DNA of 64,000 nucleotides from Caldicellulosiruptoraceae bacterium PP1 (GCA_041320695.1 JBGGOQ010000002.1:147618-211617); one strand, 5' to 3'; counted from the first letter of the stretch, positions 25,740-36,411 are shown. The notes: generated from the letters alone by a model not told the origin. Translations and numbers: made by a program.

Positions 25740-28700
25740 TTATTTTGAAGTAGAGGAAAGTAATCTCGAAATAATAGCACATACTTCAGCACGACTTATA
25801 GGAGCATTTGGCCTAAATGTATTATCTGAGTATCCTGATATTAATCCCAATGATATAGCTTTTTCTATGGATAGCAATTTATCATTAGATATATCTTTAA
25901 TATCAGAAAATTCTAGTTTATTATTTTCTATTTTTGGTAATAGGTTTTCTGTTGCTTTCACAATTAATTCTATAGCCTCTAATCTTGTTAACTTCTTTGA
26001 AGAATCTTTAAGCATTTCATTATTAATTATACCTTTATTAAAAGCATTAATTAAAGCATCCTTTGCCCAAGCAGGTAAATTAATATTTAGTGAATTTTCA
26101 TTTTCTGTACCTTCCCAATTTAATGTTCTTGATAATATTACAATAAGTTCATTTAAATTAATTTTTTCATTTGGTTTAAATGTCTTATTTTCATACCCAG
26201 TTATTATTCCATTAGTTAATAATTTTGTAATAGCATCTTTTGACCAATGTGATTTTATATCTTCAAAAATATTCTCAGCTTTATCAACAGCAACAATATA
26301 TTTTCCACCACCATCTGATATTGCCGTAACTTCATTTATTACTACCTTTGTTCTAACAATTTGCCATTTATCATTTTTTTGTTTCAAAACAATAGGGATA
26401 TTATCTTCTGAAATAAGATTTTTGTCAATTTCAAATTTTATTTCAATGTTTCCCTTAATTTTAGCTGTTGTTGTAATTTCAATAGGTTTAGATGCTATAT
26501 TTAAATTATCTATTTTATCAATTGGAATTTCATTTATCATTATAATACCATTAGATAGAACTGCTTCTTTTGGTATAATTAGTTGGACAACGTTTGGTAT
26601 AGTAACTATATTTAATTCTTTTGAGGATATCGCATTTGTAACACCTTTTTTTAAGTCTACCAATAATTCTTCTTTATTGTTAGTAGAAGTTTGCTTATTA
26701 TCAGGTTCATTGGTATTTTGCTCTTGTTTTTGCTGCATCTGTGAATTATTGTTAGATATTGTTGAAGAGATTGAACTAGTTGTCTGTCCTGTTCCACTTG
26801 ATGTTGTTCCGCTATTTGCAGAGTTTTGTCTATTAATATTTATTGTATATATCTTGAAAGAATTATCAAAAGCAGTAACCTTAATAGTTACTACGTTATC
26901 ACCGACATTTAGCAATACCATTTGAGAAGGGCTGCCGTTATTTACAGTAATATTTGCATTTTTATCTTCAACAACTGGTGTTATCAATATACTCGAGATA
27001 TTATTAGCAACAGTAACGTTATAATTTGTTATTTCTGGATTAAATGCTGGTGAAAGTGATCCTGCACTTATTTGTAAGCTTTTTAGATTAGTAGAAATAC
27101 TTTTTGTATTTTCATTAGATAATAATAAGCACCCAAATCTTGAGGTATCTCTATAGTCATTTCCTATAGGATCACTCCATGTAAGAACATTAACCCTTTT
27201 TCCTGTATTATCAGCATCATTAACCTGAACATCAAATCCAATTAATAAATCTCCATAAAGTTTTATAGTTTTTGCATATACTGCTGCTTCTACTATATAT
27301 CCTTCCACATTACCATCATTATAAATAATTTTTGTAACTGTATCGAATTTATCAAACAACGCTCCTGTTCCATATGATTTAACATTATTATAATTTACTC
27401 TATACTGAGCATCATCATCTTGATATGAAGAAGATTTTTCATTATTTTCATCTATAAAAATTTCTAAAGAATCTTGTTCCCAAGCATTTGCGTTATCAGA
27501 GTTTAATAAAGGATCATATACTTTTGCAAAGACATATATTTTATTTTCATCCCAAAGAGTTTTTACTTTTGCATAAGCACCATTAACAGATCCATTAACA
27601 ACAGTATTTGTTATAATTTCTTCTGAATCTTTAAAGATTTCATCTTCTTCGCCGTCAATGGCAGGTGTGCCTTTTTTTGCACATGCAATTTTTACTTTAT
27701 CACCATATACAATAATACCATATTTTGAGGTTTCTAATAATTGTTTTGATGTTGTATCATTCCAATTGTATACTAATTGATTATCAACAATTGAGATATC
27801 AAACCCAATTTGCGAATTTACTACAGGTAAAATATTTGGTAGTTTTACGCTTATTTCAATTATATAACCTTGATTATCTTCATTAATTACAGCATTATTT
27901 ATTACCCCTTCAATATTACATGACTTTTCACCATTTCTTTTCAAATTGATAATTATATCATCTGGTTGTAGGTTAGGGGATTTAGCATTGTTTTGATCAA
28001 TGTATAAATAAATCTGGTCAGATGAATCTTTTGTATTATCATTAACTCTCATAAATATATTCAAATTATCATTATCCCAGAGAATCTTAGATGAGGCTAT
28101 TTCATTTTGTTCTGAAAATATTTTTATAGGTTTTACAGTTTTATATGTGTTATCTTCTTTTCCATCAATTATAGCCTGCCCATTGTTTATTGTTATCTTT
28201 TGTATAAGTGGTGGAATAACATTTGGTTCAACTAAAGCCCAAAAGGCATATTTTGATTGATAGTTTTTATCAAATAATAGAGGGAAGTTGTTTCTACTAC
28301 TATTTAACCATGAATAGTCATCTTTTAATCCCCATAAAGTTACATTTGTAACTACATTTTTGTATTTCTTAAATAAATCAAAAAGATCTTTATATCTATA
28401 GGCTAATTTAACCATTAAGTCACTTGGAGGATTTGAAAAACTTGTACTATTATCTGTATATACATTTACATCTAACTCTGTTATATGGATTTCTATACCT
28501 GGTATACTTGAAAATAGCTGTATTGTTTTCTCAATTTCAGATATTGAAGGGCTATCTATATTAATATGACATTGCATGCCTATACCATTTATCGGGATAC
28601 CTTTTTCTTTTAAACTTTTAACCATTTCATATATGAACTGACGTTTTTTAGGGTCTTCAGTATTATAGTCATTATAGAACAGTTTCGCATTGGGATCAGC

Positions 28701-30257
28701 TTCATGAGCATATATAAAGGCCTTTTCTATGTATTCAGGACCTGCAATGTTAAAATAGTGAGACCTTCTGTAACCATCTGACTGACTCGGATCAATTGCT
28801 TCATTTACTACATCCCAAGCATATACTTTACCTTGATACCTTGAAACAACAGTTTCTATATGAGTTTTTAATCTATTGTACAATTCTTCTTTAGAAACAT
28901 ATGTTGTACCATCTGCTTGATAAAAAAACCAATTTGGAACTTGTTGATGCCATACAAGTGTATGTCCTCTTATAACCTTGTTATTTTCCTGAGCAAATCT
29001 AACATATTCATCAGCAATAGAAAAATTAAAATTGCCTTCTGTTGTTTGTATTGCATCTTGCTTCATTTCATTTTCTGCAGTTATACTGTTAAAATGTTTT
29101 AATACCATTTGTCTTTCAGTAGAATTTGTTAACACCTTATATGGTATAGCCACGCCAATTTTAAAATAATTACTATAACATTCAAATAGTGATGGTATTT
29201 CCCATTCTGGAGCAAACAAAACAGCATTTTGGTCGATAATGTTTATATCATCAATATAAAATGAAAGAGTTGTATTTGATGATTCAAAATATAAGGTTAA
29301 GTTATTTATAACATTAGCCGTAGAAGAAACAGTAAATGTTCCAGATAATTCCACCCATGTATCAGATGGAACAGATTGGCTATATTTAATTGACGTATAG
29401 TTGGTATTTCCTCCATCATATTGATTTTGCATTGTAAGGGTAATTTTTTGTTCAGAACCCGTATTTTGATATACCCAACCTGATATTGTGTATGTCTTGC
29501 CTTTTTGTAATATATTTTTCAAATCAATTTGAGCCCCATGCCAGTTTGATGTTCTTCCTTGTACATATAAAGAGTAATTGCCTGTGTGTGAAATAGAGTT
29601 ATTTAAATTTATTGAAACACCATTTCCTCTTGGTTGCCAGCCTTCTACTGTATTACTTTCAAATGTCGAACTAACTATTAAACCTGGTTTTCCTACCTTA
29701 TTTGGACCTGCTATTTCAAATTTATCTATATAAAAAGGAAATGATGTATCGCTTTGTGATACTATAAATATAGATAATTTTCTTAATGTTCCTGTGACAG
29801 AAAAGTTAAGGTTGCCAAACACGTTTTTCCAATAATTTGGAATTGCTATTGTTTCTGCAATTGTTTGATATCTCTCACCGTTTTCATCTTGAATTAATGC
29901 AATAATTTTAAAAGGTTGTGGCTGTGAACTTGTATGGTAAACATATGTAGAAACTTGATAATTTATTCCGCTTGAAAGTTGGTTTGTTTTATCAATTTCA
30001 CATCCATCCCATACAGATATTCTGTTTTGAATCTTTAATGAAGAAAAGCCTTCATAGGCAACATCATAAACGCTTGAAACAGTAGTAGATTGACCTCTTG
30101 CAGTAAATCCGTCGTTGGAAGCGTTTTCAAAATTGTAAGAAACAAAATAATCTAAAGGATTACTATCAGTTGCCTTAACTTGTAATGTAAATAAAATTGG
30201 GGAAAATAAGGACAGAATAAAAATAATAGAAATAAAAACACCAAAAAACCTCTTCAT
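25740..30257 (-). CDS. Cell-surface multidomain endo-1,4-beta-xylanase (CBM22-CBM22-GH10-CBM9-CBM9-cadherin-like-SLH)
   Basis: A 1505-aa modular xylanase. A signal peptide covers about residues 1-30. Two CBM22/CBM4_9-type domains follow (about 35-180 and 190-335), then GH10 (about 350-690) with acid/base E486 in WDVVNEAID and nucleophile E594 in HITELDVN. Two CBM9-type modules (about 695-870 and 870-1045), a cadherin-like beta-sandwich (about 1060-1145), a Ser/Thr/Gln-rich linker, a beta-rich module, and two clear plus one weaker SLH repeats at the C-terminus ([30 protein letters not shown]) complete it. The SLH repeats should bind cell-wall polymer, holding the enzyme on the surface. ATG 30257 has AGGGAG upstream; a GTG three codons earlier is less likely. 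It is transcribed alone, next to a YesM/YesN pair and a sugar importer. Confidence 0.96.
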   Translation of the reverse strand: MKRFFGVFISIIFILSLFSPILFTLQVKATDSNPLDYFVSYNFENASNDGFTARGQSTTVSSVYDVAYEGFSSLKIQNRISVWDGCEIDKTNQLSSGINYQVSTYVYHTSSQPQPFKIIALIQDENGERYQTIAETIAIPNYWKNVFGNLNFSVTGTLRKLSIFIVSQSDTSFPFYIDKFEIAGPNKVGKPGLIVSSTFESNTVEGWQPRGNGVSINLNNSISHTGNYSLYVQGRTSNWHGAQIDLKNILQKGKTYTISGWVYQNTGSEQKITLTMQNQYDGGNTNYTSIKYSQSVPSDTWVELSGTFTVSSTANVINNLTLYFESSNTTLSFYIDDINIIDQNAVLFAPEWEIPSLFECYSNYFKIGVAIPYKVLTNSTERQMVLKHFNSITAENEMKQDAIQTTEGNFNFSIADEYVRFAQENNKVIRGHTLVWHQQVPNWFFYQADGTTYVSKEELYNRLKTHIETVVSRYQGKVYAWDVVNEAIDPSQSDGYRRSHYFNIAGPEYIEKAFIYAHEADPNAKLFYNDYNTEDPKKRQFIYEMVKSLKEKGIPINGIGMQCHINIDSPSISEIEKTIQLFSSIPGIEIHITELDVNVYTDNSTSFSNPPSDLMVKLAYRYKDLFDLFKKYKNVVTNVTLWGLKDDYSWLNSSRNNFPLLFDKNYQSKYAFWALVEPNVIPPLIQKITINNGQAIIDGKEDNTYKTVKPIKIFSEQNEIASSKILWDNDNLNIFMRVNDNTKDSSDQIYLYIDQNNAKSPNLQPDDIIINLKRNGEKSCNIEGVINNAVINEDNQGYIIEISVKLPNILPVVNSQIGFDISIVDNQLVYNWNDTTSKQLLETSKYGIIVYGDKVKIACAKKGTPAIDGEEDEIFKDSEEIITNTVVNGSVNGAYAKVKTLWDENKIYVFAKVYDPLLNSDNANAWEQDSLEIFIDENNEKSSSYQDDDAQYRVNYNNVKSYGTGALFDKFDTVTKIIYNDGNVEGYIVEAAVYAKTIKLYGDLLIGFDVQVNDADNTGKRVNVLTWSDPIGNDYRDTSRFGCLLLSNENTKSISTNLKSLQISAGSLSPAFNPEITNYNVTVANNISSILITPVVEDKNANITVNNGSPSQMVLLNVGDNVVTIKVTAFDNSFKIYTININRQNSANSGTTSSGTGQTTSSISSTISNNNSQMQQKQEQNTNEPDNKQTSTNNKEELLVDLKKGVTNAISSKELNIVTIPNVVQLIIPKEAVLSNGIIMINEIPIDKIDNLNIASKPIEITTTAKIKGNIEIKFEIDKNLISEDNIPIVLKQKNDKWQIVRTKVVINEVTAISDGGGKYIVAVDKAENIFEDIKSHWSKDAITKLLTNGIITGYENKTFKPNEKINLNELIVILSRTLNWEGTENENSLNINLPAWAKDALINAFNKGIINNEMLKDSSKKLTRLEAIELIVKATENLLPKIENNKLEFSDIKDISNDKLLSIEKAISLGLISGYSDNTFRPNAPISRAEVCAIISRLLSSTSK
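30115..30130 (-). promoter_or_regulatory. cre-like palindrome inside the 5' end of the xylanase gene
   Basis: TTGGAAGCGTTTTCAA fits the CcpA cre consensus WTGNAANCGNWNNCW fully. It lies about 130 bases inside the xylanase coding region; intragenic cre sites acting as roadblocks are known in Firmicutes. A second, weaker motif (AAACGCTTGAAAC) is at about 30068-30080. Coincidence with coding sequence is possible. Confidence 0.4.
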
Positions 30258-30720
30258 AAAAAACACTCCCTAATATTATTTTAATTAAAATTACATAAAA
30301 AATAAATATTAGTTTTGGGTTTTTAATAAAAACAAGCCATATTGAGTTTATTAAGAAAATAAGAATATCAACATTAGCCAAACTGAGATGTAAAATTCAA
30401 GTTTTTTAAGAGCAGAAAAAATGTTAGGATGGAGAGCGAAAAATAGTATATTAAGTTATAAAATAGATTCCCCCCTTTGCTTTTGAACTAATCCAATTAA
30501 TACAAGTAAAAATTTACATTTACTAATGGGTTTATAATATAAATATATTAAGAAAATATATTTAAATAAATAATAAATTTCTATTATTTTTAATAAAAAA
30601 TTAAGCTAAGATAAATAATAACTTTTTAAGTACTAAAAAATAATTAATTAATTCTTATAAATAAAAAAATAGAAACGTTGATATTTTTGAAAATTACATT
30701 AATAAATGGTAAAATATTAA
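30258..30720 (-). other. Upstream region of the xylanase gene
   Basis: About 460 AT-rich bases between the xylanase start and the transposase remnant. It must contain the xylanase promoter; several TATAAT-like strings occur, but none has a convincing -35 partner. A C-run at 30471-30476 interrupts the AT-rich sequence. I see no gene here. Confidence 0.45.
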
Positions 30721-30779
30721 TTAAATAAGTGTAATAAATATTGACATATTTATATGAACGGTAGTGTTAACTAACATAT

Positions 30780-31120
30780 GAAAAATTAAATTTGAGAGAA
30801 TTGGGACTAAATATTCTTTAAACTTAGCAAAGGCCATACGCATAGTAAGGATACAAGGACTTACATCTCTTGTACTGGATACACGATAACCTAGGATGGA
30901 CTTTTTGAGAGCATCCATGATAAACCAGACATAATACTTGATACCTTTTACTTTAATGTAGGTTTCATCGGCAGCAAGGTAGTTAGAGGGTTTGTAGTTG
31001 TAATTATCAACGAATGCTTTAACCAAGGCAGCGGCAGTTTTAGCGTATTTGTTGACCATAACATGAGAGATTTTAACACCGTGAATATCCCAGAGTGCCC
31101 GGGAAGTAGCACGTGGTTTA
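30780..31120 (-). pseudogene. Truncated DDE transposase remnant
   Basis: Read on the minus strand from about 31119 the frame gives KPRATSRALWDIHGVKISHV followed by MVNKYAKTAAALVKAFV, then ADETYIKVKGIKYYVWFIMDA and LGYRVSSTRDVSPCILTM. The DETYIKVKG segment is the first Asp of a DDE catalytic domain like that of IS6/IS240-type transposases. The N-terminal part and the C-terminal Asp/Glu are missing, and the last 20 or so codons before the stop no longer look like transposase. No intact inverted repeats flank it; a near-palindrome ATGCATACTATGCAT sits at 31122-31136. This is a dead insertion sequence fragment. Confidence 0.7.
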
Positions 31121-31332
31121 CATGCATACTATGCATTATTTACTGTTGCATATGCACTTATAGCTACAAAATGTTAAAAAATAATCTAAATATGTTTATT
31201 TATGAAATATATTTATTTATAGAAAAATAAAAAGAGAATGCCGGTTTTTCATTTTTAAGAATATAATTAAGAATAAAACAAACATGACATGGTATAAAAA
31301 GTAAAAAAATAAAATAAAACGGAGTGGGAAAA

Positions 31333-31893
31333 ATGATTCAAGATTCTAATATTATAAAACCAGATAAATCTTTGGGATGGTTAGCACCTGCAATTTATTA
31401 AATAACATTTTTAATTAGCTTATTATTAATGATATTGACTTTTAGTAATGTAGGTCCTCCTAAGAGCATTGTGCTTAGATATTATATTAGGATAATGATA
31501 GGCTTTTTAACAGTAATTACTCTTTATTCTTTTGTTATTATAATAATATTTTTTTCTATGAAATACGTTGTTTTAAATGATAGAGTAATATTAAAATGTG
31601 GTTGGTATAAAAAAATTATAATGTTTAGTCAGATAGAAAAAGTTGCAATTGAGAATATAAAAGCAAATTTATTAGCAGATTCATATAGCCCTATAAAATT
31701 TCCTGGATATGCTTTGGGTAGAGTATATACTTTTGACAAAGGTCTTGTTTATATGTGTGCAACAAGAGTTAATAAAAAAATATTACTTATTTACCTTAAA
31801 AATGAAGAAAAAGTTGGTATAACTCCTAAAAACATAGAAGAATTTAAAGAATTCTTGCTTAAAAAAGCTGCAAGCTTTCAGGAGGAAAAATAA
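31333..31893 (+). pseudogene. PH-domain-like membrane protein interrupted by an in-frame TAA
   Basis: ATG 31333, with GGAGTGGG upstream, opens a frame reading MIQDSNIIKPDKSLGWLAPAIY, then TAA at 31399-31401. The same frame continues without interruption to 31893. The downstream part, from ATG 31429, is 154 aa: two hydrophobic segments and then a soluble domain with the beta pattern of bacterial PH-like proteins (VLNDRVILKCGWYKKIIMF, TPKNIEEFKEFLLKKA). The undamaged protein would be about 186 aa. Either the gene is inactivated by a point nonsense mutation, or a shorter form starts at 31429, although no ribosome binding site is seen there. Closely follows a transposase remnant. Confidence 0.65.
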
Positions 31894-31894
31894 A

Positions 31895-32038
31895 ATGCCT
31901 TCTATTTACATTGCAGCTTTTATAACCACTATTTTAGCCTCTATATTTTGGATTGGGTTTATTTATTATTTATTTGAAAAGATTAATATGTTTACATTTA
32001 ATTATAGAATCTTTTTATTTAAATTGAATAAAAAATAA
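31895..32038 (+). CDS. Small membrane protein (47 aa), function unknown
   Basis: A 47-aa frame with GGAGG 9 nt before ATG 31895, overlapping nothing but starting one base after the stop of the PH-like gene. Residues 4-27 (IYIAAFITTILASIFWIGFI) form one clear membrane helix; the C-terminus is short and basic (FKLNKK). It looks translationally coupled to the PH-like gene and may be its membrane partner. Small size makes the call uncertain, but the ribosome binding site and composition support it. Confidence 0.5.
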   Translation: MPSIYIAAFITTILASIFWIGFIYYLFEKINMFTFNYRIFLFKLNKK

Positions 32039-32157
32039 TAGATATATTATATAAATAATTCATTGACTTAGGAAATAAATTATAATAAGATTTCCTTGAA
32101 AATACTGAACTATTTGATTTTTTTCGGTATCTCACTTTAAAAAAAGGAGGGCTTTTG

Positions 32158-32919
32158 ATGGACACATCTAAAATTGCAGCTCAACTCTATACAGTTCGAA
32201 ATTTTGCAAGAACAGAAAATGAGGTATATGAAACATTGAAAAAAATAAAAGAGATTGGTTTTAATGCAGTTCAAATCTCTGGTATTGCAAAGGTTGAGCC
32301 AAAAAAATTAAAAAACTTTCTTGATGAATTCGCTTTAGAAGTTTGTGCAACACATATTTCATTTGATGTGCTTAAAAATAATATTAATGATGTTATTAAT
32401 GAACATCATATATTAGAATGCAAGCATATAGCAGTCCCTTCAATGCCAAATGAATATAAAAATAAGGAAGACTATCTCAAATTTGCTGAAGAACTGAATA
32501 AGTTAGGTAAAATTCTTTCTGAAAACTCTATTACATTATCATATCACAATCACAGCTTTGAATTAGAAAAATTTGATGGTATAACAGGGCTTGAAATTAT
32601 TTATGATAACACGGATCCACAATTTGTAAAAGCTGAAATTGACACCTTCTGGATACAACATGGTGGAGCAAGTGTTTCTATGTGGCTTAAAAAACTAATT
32701 GATAGAATGGATATAATTCACTTAAAAGATATGGCAATAAAAAATGGCAAACAAGTTATGAGTGAGATTGGGAATGGGAATTTAAATTGGGAAGAAATTC
32801 TTTCTATTTGTAAACAAGCTAATATTGAATGGTACATAATTGAACAAGATGATGATTTTGTTGATCCATTTGAAAGCTTAAAAATAAGTTTAAACTACTT
32901 AAAAGCATTAAATATATAG
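32158..32919 (+). CDS. Sugar phosphate isomerase/epimerase family TIM-barrel protein
   Basis: A 253-aa member of the xylose-isomerase-like TIM-barrel (AP endonuclease 2) family. The start IAAQLYTVRNFA and the pattern TLSYHNHSFELE, KAEIDTFWIQHGG, IIHLKDM, and IEQDD place the metal-binding Glu, His, Asp and Glu residues where the family has them. It is similar in layout to IolE/IolH-type and 3-keto-sugar epimerase-like proteins. ATG 32158 has GGAGG 7 nt upstream; a TTG one codon earlier is less likely. Thirteen bases separate it from the uronate-isomerase-like gene, so they are co-transcribed. The substrate is unknown; isomerisation or epimerisation of a sugar or keto-polyol is the likely chemistry. 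Confidence 0.88.
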   Translation: MDTSKIAAQLYTVRNFARTENEVYETLKKIKEIGFNAVQISGIAKVEPKKLKNFLDEFALEVCATHISFDVLKNNINDVINEHHILECKHIAVPSMPNEYKNKEDYLKFAEELNKLGKILSENSITLSYHNHSFELEKFDGITGLEIIYDNTDPQFVKAEIDTFWIQHGGASVSMWLKKLIDRMDIIHLKDMAIKNGKQVMSEIGNGNLNWEEILSICKQANIEWYIIEQDDDFVDPFESLKISLNYLKALNI

Positions 32920-32932
32920 AAAGGAAGATACT

Positions 32933-34183
32933 ATGATAATAACAGACAGAAATTCACTAAAGGATATTGTCTACAAAACAATCAATAATACCGAAATTAT
33001 TGATATTCATACACATCTTTATGCACCAAGTTTTAAAGGCTTATTATTATGGGGAATTGATGAACTATTAACTTATCATTATCTTATTGCAGAAACATTT
33101 AGGCATATTAATATGCCATATAATGAGTTTTGGAATCTATCAAAAAGTAAACAAGCTGAGATTGTATGGGATACATTATTTATAAAAAACTCTCCATATA
33201 GCGAAGCTTGTGTTGGTGTGCTTACTACACTTAAAAAACTTGGACTTGATACAAAAAATAAAGATTTACAATATTATAGAAATTTCTTTAGTAAATTAAC
33301 TGTAAATGAATATGTAGATATAGTTTTAGAAATTTCAAATGTAAAGCAATTAGTTATGACAAATGACCCATTTGATAATATAGAAAGACTAATTTGGCAA
33401 AAAAATCCTGAACATGATAAAAGGTTTAAGGCTGCTTTAAGGCTTGATTCACTTCTTAATAACTGGGAAAATATATACATAATATTACAACAATGGGGTT
33501 ATAATGTAGAAGCTGAATTAACAGAAAGAACTATAAGTGAAATAAAGAAATTTCTATTAGATTGGGTAAAGAGAATGGATGCTCTTTATATGGCTGCATC
33601 ACTTCCTGATACATTCAATATGCCTGAAAATACAAATAGATCTAGAATAATTGAAGAATGTATTATACCAGTATGTTCTGAGCTTAATATCCCATTTGCA
33701 ATGATGATAGGCGTTAAAAGATCAGTGAATCCTGAATTGAGATTAGCTGGTGATAGTGTAGGCAAAGCATGTATTAATAGTATTGAATACCTCTGCAGCA
33801 AATACCCAAAAAATAAATTTATGGTAACAATGCTTTCAAGAGAAAATCAATATGAATTAAATGTTACAGCCAGAAAATTTAGAAACCTTTTGATATTTGG
33901 GTGTTGGTGGTTTTTGAATAATCCAACAACAATCCAAGAAATGACAAGCATGAGACTTGAAATGTTGGGAACAAGTGTTATACCTCAACATTCTGATGCA
34001 AGGGTTTTAGACCAATTAATATATAAATGGGAGCATTCAAAGAAAATAATAGCCAATGTTTTATACAATAGATATTCTGATCTCTATGATACAGGCTGGG
34101 AGATAACAGAAGAAGATATAAGAAGGGATATAAACAAATTGTTCAGTGATAACTTTACTAATTTTCTTGAATTAAAACTATAA
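32933..34183 (+). CDS. Uronate-isomerase-like amidohydrolase-superfamily protein
   Basis: A 416-aa protein of the glucuronate isomerase (UxaC) superfamily. The metal-binding HxH motif of the TIM barrel is seen as DIHTHLYAP (H26, H28). A C-terminal GCWWFLNNPT segment and SDARVLDQL correspond to the WWF and DSR regions of UxaC. It is about 50 residues shorter than characterised UxaC proteins (about 465 aa), so the substrate may differ from glucuronate or galacturonate. ATG 32933 follows AAAGGAAG and lies 13 bp after the TIM-barrel epimerase gene. I infer an aldose-ketose isomerisation of a sugar acid or a related deoxy or branched sugar in the same pathway. Confidence 0.85.
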   Translation: MIITDRNSLKDIVYKTINNTEIIDIHTHLYAPSFKGLLLWGIDELLTYHYLIAETFRHINMPYNEFWNLSKSKQAEIVWDTLFIKNSPYSEACVGVLTTLKKLGLDTKNKDLQYYRNFFSKLTVNEYVDIVLEISNVKQLVMTNDPFDNIERLIWQKNPEHDKRFKAALRLDSLLNNWENIYIILQQWGYNVEAELTERTISEIKKFLLDWVKRMDALYMAASLPDTFNMPENTNRSRIIEECIIPVCSELNIPFAMMIGVKRSVNPELRLAGDSVGKACINSIEYLCSKYPKNKFMVTMLSRENQYELNVTARKFRNLLIFGCWWFLNNPTTIQEMTSMRLEMLGTSVIPQHSDARVLDQLIYKWEHSKKIIANVLYNRYSDLYDTGWEITEEDIRRDINKLFSDNFTNFLELKL

Positions 34184-34205
34184 ATGCTTGGTGAATTTGT
34201 TGTTT

Positions 34206-34361
34206 GCAGCAAATAGACGTGTGAAGATAAAGGTAATAATTAAATCAGCTAAAAAGGTTTGTATTGTTGCAGACAGTAGTAAGTTTTTAAAAGATGTTTT
34301 AGTTTCATTTGGTGAAATAAATATTTCAGATGAGATAATTACAAGTGGAGACTTTATTTAA
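34206..34361 (+). pseudogene. Remnant of a DeoR-family regulator C-terminus
   Basis: Positions 34206-34361 read in one frame as AANRRVKIKVIIKSAKKVCIVADSSKFLKDVLVSF and on to DEIITSGDFI before a stop (split here to show key parts only). IKSAKKVCIVADSSKF is the hallmark of the sugar-phosphate-binding domain of DeoR/GlpR regulators. No start codon and no helix-turn-helix remain. The pathway here has probably lost its original repressor. Confidence 0.6.
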
Positions 34362-34421
34362 GACAAAATTGATGAATTTATTAAACTTAGTATAAATTTT
34401 GTTAGAGTATGAGGTGTAGCT

Positions 34422-35231
34422 ATGTATAGATTTTTTATTTCTGCTTTTGGTGATGAGATAGCAAATGATTTAGATACACAATTAAGAATTCTTATAGAAA
34501 ATAATGTTGAATATATTGAGTTTAGAGGAGCAGATGGCAAAGGGGTTGCTAATATAACATTAACTGAAATGCAAGAAATGGCAAAAAGAATATCAGACAA
34601 AAATATAAAGGTATCTTGTGTAAGTTCACCTATTGGTAAGATTCCAATAGAAGATGATTTTAACCAACATTTTGATCTTTACAAAAATATAGTAGAGAAA
34701 GCACATATTCTAAATACAAAGTATATAAGATTATTTTCTTTCTATGTTCCAGAAGGGGATGAGGATACATATAAAGACATTGTCATAGAAAGATTATCAA
34801 AATTTACTGATTATGCTAAATCAGAAGATGTTATAATACTACATGAAAATGAAAAAGGGATTTACGGAAATACCCCAGAAAGATGTCTTAATATTTTAAA
34901 AAGTATAAATTCAAAAAACTTGAGAGCTATATTTGATCCTGCAAATTTTGTTCAGTGCAATGTTGAGACATTCCCTCATGCATTTAGTTTGCTAAAAGAT
35001 TTTATTGAATATATGCATATAAAAGATGCTTTATTTAAAGATGGTTCTGTTGTTCCGGCAGGTTATGGAGATGGTAGAGTAAAGAACATAATTGATGAGC
35101 TTAAAAAAATGAACTTTAATGGCTTTCTTTCAATAGAGCCTCATCTTAATAATAACCTTCCGGGTGGTGGGCCCGAGAATTTTAAAAAGGCATTAAGTGC
35201 TCTTTTAAATATAATTAAGGAAGGAGAATAA
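34422..35231 (+). CDS. Sugar phosphate isomerase/epimerase family TIM-barrel protein (second copy)
   Basis: A 269-aa xylose-isomerase-like TIM-barrel protein, related in fold but not closely in sequence to the 32158 gene. Family positions are seen as EYIEFRGADGKG, YIRLFSFY, ILHENEKGIYG (metal-binding Glu), RAIFDPANFVQ (Asp), EYMHIKDAL (His/Asp) and FLSIEPHL (Glu). ATG 34422 follows GAGGTG. It overlaps the next gene's first ATG by one base and is thus translationally coupled to the Gfo/Idh/MocA oxidoreductase, a common pairing in inositol and unusual-sugar catabolism. Substrate is not identifiable; hydroxypyruvate-isomerase-like or keto-polyol chemistry is possible. Confidence 0.88.
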   Translation: MYRFFISAFGDEIANDLDTQLRILIENNVEYIEFRGADGKGVANITLTEMQEMAKRISDKNIKVSCVSSPIGKIPIEDDFNQHFDLYKNIVEKAHILNTKYIRLFSFYVPEGDEDTYKDIVIERLSKFTDYAKSEDVIILHENEKGIYGNTPERCLNILKSINSKNLRAIFDPANFVQCNVETFPHAFSLLKDFIEYMHIKDALFKDGSVVPAGYGDGRVKNIIDELKKMNFNGFLSIEPHLNNNLPGGGPENFKKALSALLNIIKEGE

Positions 35232-35233
35232 TG

Positions 35234-36322
35234 ATGGGTAAGATTAAATTTGGTATTGTAGGGTGTGGTGTTATTTCGGATACTCATGCAAAAGCAATTA
35301 GTGAATTGAAAGATGATTTAGAACTTGTTGCTGTATGTGATGTTATAGAAGAAAGAGCAAAAAAACTTGCTGAGAAATATAATGTAAAATACTATTTAGA
35401 TTATAATGAGATGTTAAAAGATGATGAAATAGATGCTATAAGTGTATGTACACCAAGTGGTATGCATGCCGATATGGCAGAACTGGCAGCTGAACATGGC
35501 AAACACGTAATTGTTGAAAAACCGATGGATATCACATTAGAGCAAGCTGATAAGATAGTAAGAGCTCAAGAAGAAAACGATGTTGTAATAGAAGTAATTT
35601 TTCAGCACAGATTTAATGATTCTACAATAACAATTAAAAAATTAATAGATGAAGGTAAATTTGGGAAGATTCAATTAGCAACAAGCTATACAAAATGGTA
35701 TAGAAGCCAAGAATATTATGATAGTGGTGATTGGAGAGGAACATGGGCTTTAGATGGCGGTGGAGCTTTGATGAACCAATCAATACATTATATTGATTTA
35801 ATGCAGTATTTAGTAGGCCCTGTTGATGAGATATTTGCTTTTTGCAAGACAGGAGCACATGAAAGAATTGAGGTTGAAGATAGTGCTGTTGCATCAGTTA
35901 AATTCAAAAATGGAGCGATAGGCGAAATAATTGGAACAACAAGTGCTTATCCAGGTATTGAAACAAAATTAGAGATTTTTGGTCAAAATGCTTCGGTTAT
36001 TGTTTTGAACAATCAAATTGAAAAGTTATATTTCAAAGATAGTAATATAGATAATGAGATAGGCAATAAAACTCAATCAAATGCTGCATTAGGTGATGCT
36101 GCTATAAAACCAGAAGGCCATTTAAGAGAATACATAGATTTTGTAAATGCAGTAAAGAATAAAACCTCACCATTGGTAACTCCAAGAGAAGGAAGAAACG
36201 CATTAGAGATAATATTAGCTATCTATTATTCTGCAGTTACTAATAAGCCTATAAAGCTTCCTCTTGCAAGCAGTGTAGAAATAATAGAGGAACTTAAGAA
36301 GTTAAAAGGGAAAGGCTTTTAA
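35234..36322 (+). CDS. Gfo/Idh/MocA-family NAD(P)-dependent oxidoreductase
   Basis: A 362-aa sugar oxidoreductase. The N-terminal Rossmann fold shows GIVGCGVISDTHAKAI as dinucleotide-binding motif and HVIVEKPMDIT with the catalytic Lys of the EKP motif. The C-terminal substrate domain has GGALMNQSIHYIDLMQYL with the conserved catalytic His. ATG 35234 has AAGGAG 7 nt upstream; the ATG one codon earlier overlaps the previous stop. Family members oxidise or reduce hydroxyl groups of sugars, inositols or their acids. In this cluster it likely makes or removes a keto group on the substrate handled by the neighbouring isomerases. The cofactor NAD versus NADP cannot be read with certainty, though D in VAVCDV favours NAD. 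Confidence 0.93.
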   Translation: MGKIKFGIVGCGVISDTHAKAISELKDDLELVAVCDVIEERAKKLAEKYNVKYYLDYNEMLKDDEIDAISVCTPSGMHADMAELAAEHGKHVIVEKPMDITLEQADKIVRAQEENDVVIEVIFQHRFNDSTITIKKLIDEGKFGKIQLATSYTKWYRSQEYYDSGDWRGTWALDGGGALMNQSIHYIDLMQYLVGPVDEIFAFCKTGAHERIEVEDSAVASVKFKNGAIGEIIGTTSAYPGIETKLEIFGQNASVIVLNNQIEKLYFKDSNIDNEIGNKTQSNAALGDAAIKPEGHLREYIDFVNAVKNKTSPLVTPREGRNALEIILAIYYSAVTNKPIKLPLASSVEIIEELKKLKGKGF

Positions 36323-36411
36323 ATAAAATGTATGAGCCTATAAATAAATATTTTATAGTAGGTATTGTTCATTTTGTGGTGTATCCTCAAACAATATGAG
36401 GAGGTAAATAA

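Noticed and set aside
25630-26925. 431-codon open frame on the plus strand
   Set aside because: It lies antisense to the C-terminus of the xylanase, whose linker and SLH motifs are unmistakable. The plus-strand translation has no ribosome binding site and only low-complexity Ser/Ile/Phe-rich sequence.
30948-31136. 62-codon minus-strand frame
   Set aside because: It overlaps the transposase remnant in another frame and has no recognisable content.
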